From: JAEUMD01 sp050250815
Lineage (GTDB): Bacteria; Pseudomonadota; Alphaproteobacteria; Rhizobiales; Hyphomicrobiaceae
Reading direction: 5' to 3'
Length of the DNA stretch: 64,000 nucleotides
NCBI GenBank assembly: GCA_050250815.1
Contig: JBFWNY010000002.1
Location: 62,001-126,000 of the forward strand
Shown here piece after piece: positions 63,196 through 64,000 of this stretch; position 1 is the first letter of the stretch, and every line of letters starts with the position of its first letter. The notes beneath the pieces are model-generated. The model was not told the DNA's origin, did no database searches, and saw only the letters and a program-made list of their open reading frames with translations. A program made the position numbers and the translations under genes.

Positions 63196-63426
63196 TCAGC
63201 GGCACACTCTGCTGAAGCGGCAGGGGTTGGGCGGCAGCCAGATGGGCTTCAGAATGCCCGCGAGACTGAACTCGACGACGGTCGAGCTCGTCGTCTGCAG
63301 ACGATCTTCGTTCGTCGTGGCGCTGGCCGAGGCCGGCATGATGGATGCGAATGCGACAGTGGCAAGTAGCATTGCGCCTGCACCGTTGCTGCGGCCGGCG
63401 GCTCGAAGGCAAGAAGCAATCGTCAT
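63196..63426 (-). CDS. Small secreted protein, 76 residues
   Basis: Signal peptide (GAMLLATVAFASIMPASASA) and a mature part of about 40 residues, TTNEDRLQTTSSTVVEFSLAG..., ending with CRFSRVCR. Two cysteines near the C-terminus may pair. Ribosome site is weak (GTGAG). No family recognised. It is convergent with hppA and divergent from the dehydrogenase gene. Confidence 0.5.
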   Translation of the reverse strand: MTIASCLRAAGRSNGAGAMLLATVAFASIMPASASATTNEDRLQTTSSTVVEFSLAGILKPIWLPPNPCRFSRVCR

Positions 63427-63618
63427 GGGCTCATCTCACTTCCGAACGTCGACGGGAGTATCGACGAGGCGGACATTGAGATCATCTCGACGAACGGCGT
63501 GTTTCGCGGGGAACAACCTTGCAAATTGTTTCGCCCGGAACACTCCCCCTCGCCGAAGGTTCCCGAGGGTATCGGGCGTGTCGTGCTAAACTGAGAAATT
63601 CCGAAGAAAGAGGTGAGC

Positions 63619-64000
63619 ATGACCAGCCCCGTGGACGTCTCGAACAGAACAGCCATCGTCACGGGCTCGACGAGCGGCATCGGCCTTGCCACCGCCAAGG
63701 CGTTCGTGGAAGCGGGCATGTCGGTGGTTGTCAACGGTCGCGGCAAGCCCGATGACGTGGCGCCCATACTGGCCCAGTTGAGCGCATCGGCGGGAGCGAG
63801 CGGCCGGTCGCCCAGCATTCACTATATCCGCGCCGACTTGCGGGAGCCCGGCAACGTCATCGCGCTGATCGACGAGGCGCGGACGAAGCTTGGGCACATC
63901 GACATCCTCGTCAACAACGCCGGCATCCAGCACGTGGCGCCCATCGAGGAGTTTCCGCCGGAGAAGTGGGACGATATCATCGCCACCAACCTGTCGTCGG
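63619..64000 (+). CDS. bdhA: 3-hydroxybutyrate dehydrogenase, SDR family (3' end outside window)
   Basis: NAD+-dependent oxidation of 3-hydroxybutyrate to acetoacetate, part of PHB use. The visible 127 residues show the Rossmann start AIVTGSTSGIGLATA, the acidic site ADLREPGN and the SDR motif LVNNAGIQHVAPIEEF, the latter diagnostic of this enzyme. The catalytic Tyr-Lys lies beyond the window. Start ATG has AAGAGG eight bases upstream. A general SDR oxidoreductase remains possible but less likely. Confidence 0.88.
   Translation, partial: MTSPVDVSNRTAIVTGSTSGIGLATAKAFVEAGMSVVVNGRGKPDDVAPILAQLSASAGASGRSPSIHYIRADLREPGNVIALIDEARTKLGHIDILVNNAGIQHVAPIEEFPPEKWDDIIATNLSS

Noticed and set aside
60980..63412. 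An 810-codon open frame antisense to hppA, and similar long antisense frames opposite mraY/murD, ftsW/murC and ligA
   Set aside because: They are caused by the GC-skewed codon positions of the real genes; their products are Arg/His/Asp-rich with no domains and have no ribosome sites.

Overview
The window is a GC-rich stretch of an alphaproteobacterial chromosome, most likely from the order Hyphomicrobiales; the genus cannot be fixed from sequence alone. The evidence is a meso-diaminopimelate-type MurE, the order of the division and cell-wall (dcw) cluster, an lpxC-bamD-ligA tail after ftsZ, a NADH-dehydrogenase-linked CHCC zinc protein, a K+-insensitive membrane pyrophosphatase, TrmFO, and an alphaproteobacterial-style RNase P RNA. 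No tRNA, rRNA, CRISPR array, transposase or prophage gene was found.

Left part (1-19.9 kb): mixed housekeeping and accessory genes. These are the end of pyruvate phosphate dikinase, a TrkH potassium channel, an FAD monooxygenase, a small CHCC zinc protein, two alpha/beta hydrolases, an extensin-like LAS-fold lipoprotein, a haem-binding DUF3365 protein, a TerB-DnaJ protein overlapping an AmiD-type amidase, a solitary TRAP-like binding protein, a fused 5-oxoprolinase, a minus-strand operon of an ANTAR regulator, a repeated-GAF sensor and a small unknown protein, and rnpB. About 700 bases after 6404 carry no convincing gene and end in a terminator-like hairpin.

Centre (19.7-46.6 kb): the dcw cluster, all on the plus strand: mraZ-rsmH-ftsL-ftsI-murE-murF-mraY-murD-ftsW-murG-murC-murB-[TPR protein]-[PH-like membrane protein]-ddl-ftsQ-ftsA-ftsZ, then lpxC, bamD, a Mpo1-like membrane protein and ligA. 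Most junctions are 4-base stop/start overlaps, so translational coupling is likely. Three CCCA repeats at 10-bp spacing upstream of mraZ look like the autoregulatory MraZ operator. The cluster builds lipid II in the cytoplasm (MurA-F type steps, MraY, MurG), crosslinks it at the septum (FtsW/FtsI) and assembles the Z-ring (FtsZ/A/Q/L). It is interrupted after murB by an AT-richer TPR gene flanked by a perfect 12-bp direct repeat, which looks like an insertion. recN, usually found between bamD and ligA in relatives, is absent.

Right part (46.7-64 kb): a large protein joining Clp-N-like repeats to a C-terminal DUF4332 helix-hairpin-helix region; several small secreted proteins; a cold-shock protein preceded by a long G/C homopolymer; a DUF1127 protein; an aminopeptidase P; trmFO; a DUF2157/GDYXXLXY membrane pair; two tandem paralogous small secreted cysteine proteins; a DUF937 protein; hppA; and the start of a 3-hydroxybutyrate dehydrogenase. 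Orphan plus-strand terminators near 7.1, 50.9 and 60.6 kb suggest untranslated transcripts.

The best leads for something undescribed are the Clp-N/DUF4332 fusion, the ANTAR/repeated-GAF operon with its repeat-bearing leader, the TPR island inside the dcw cluster, the Mpo1 homologue that seems to have lost metal-binding histidines, and the candidate small RNAs.
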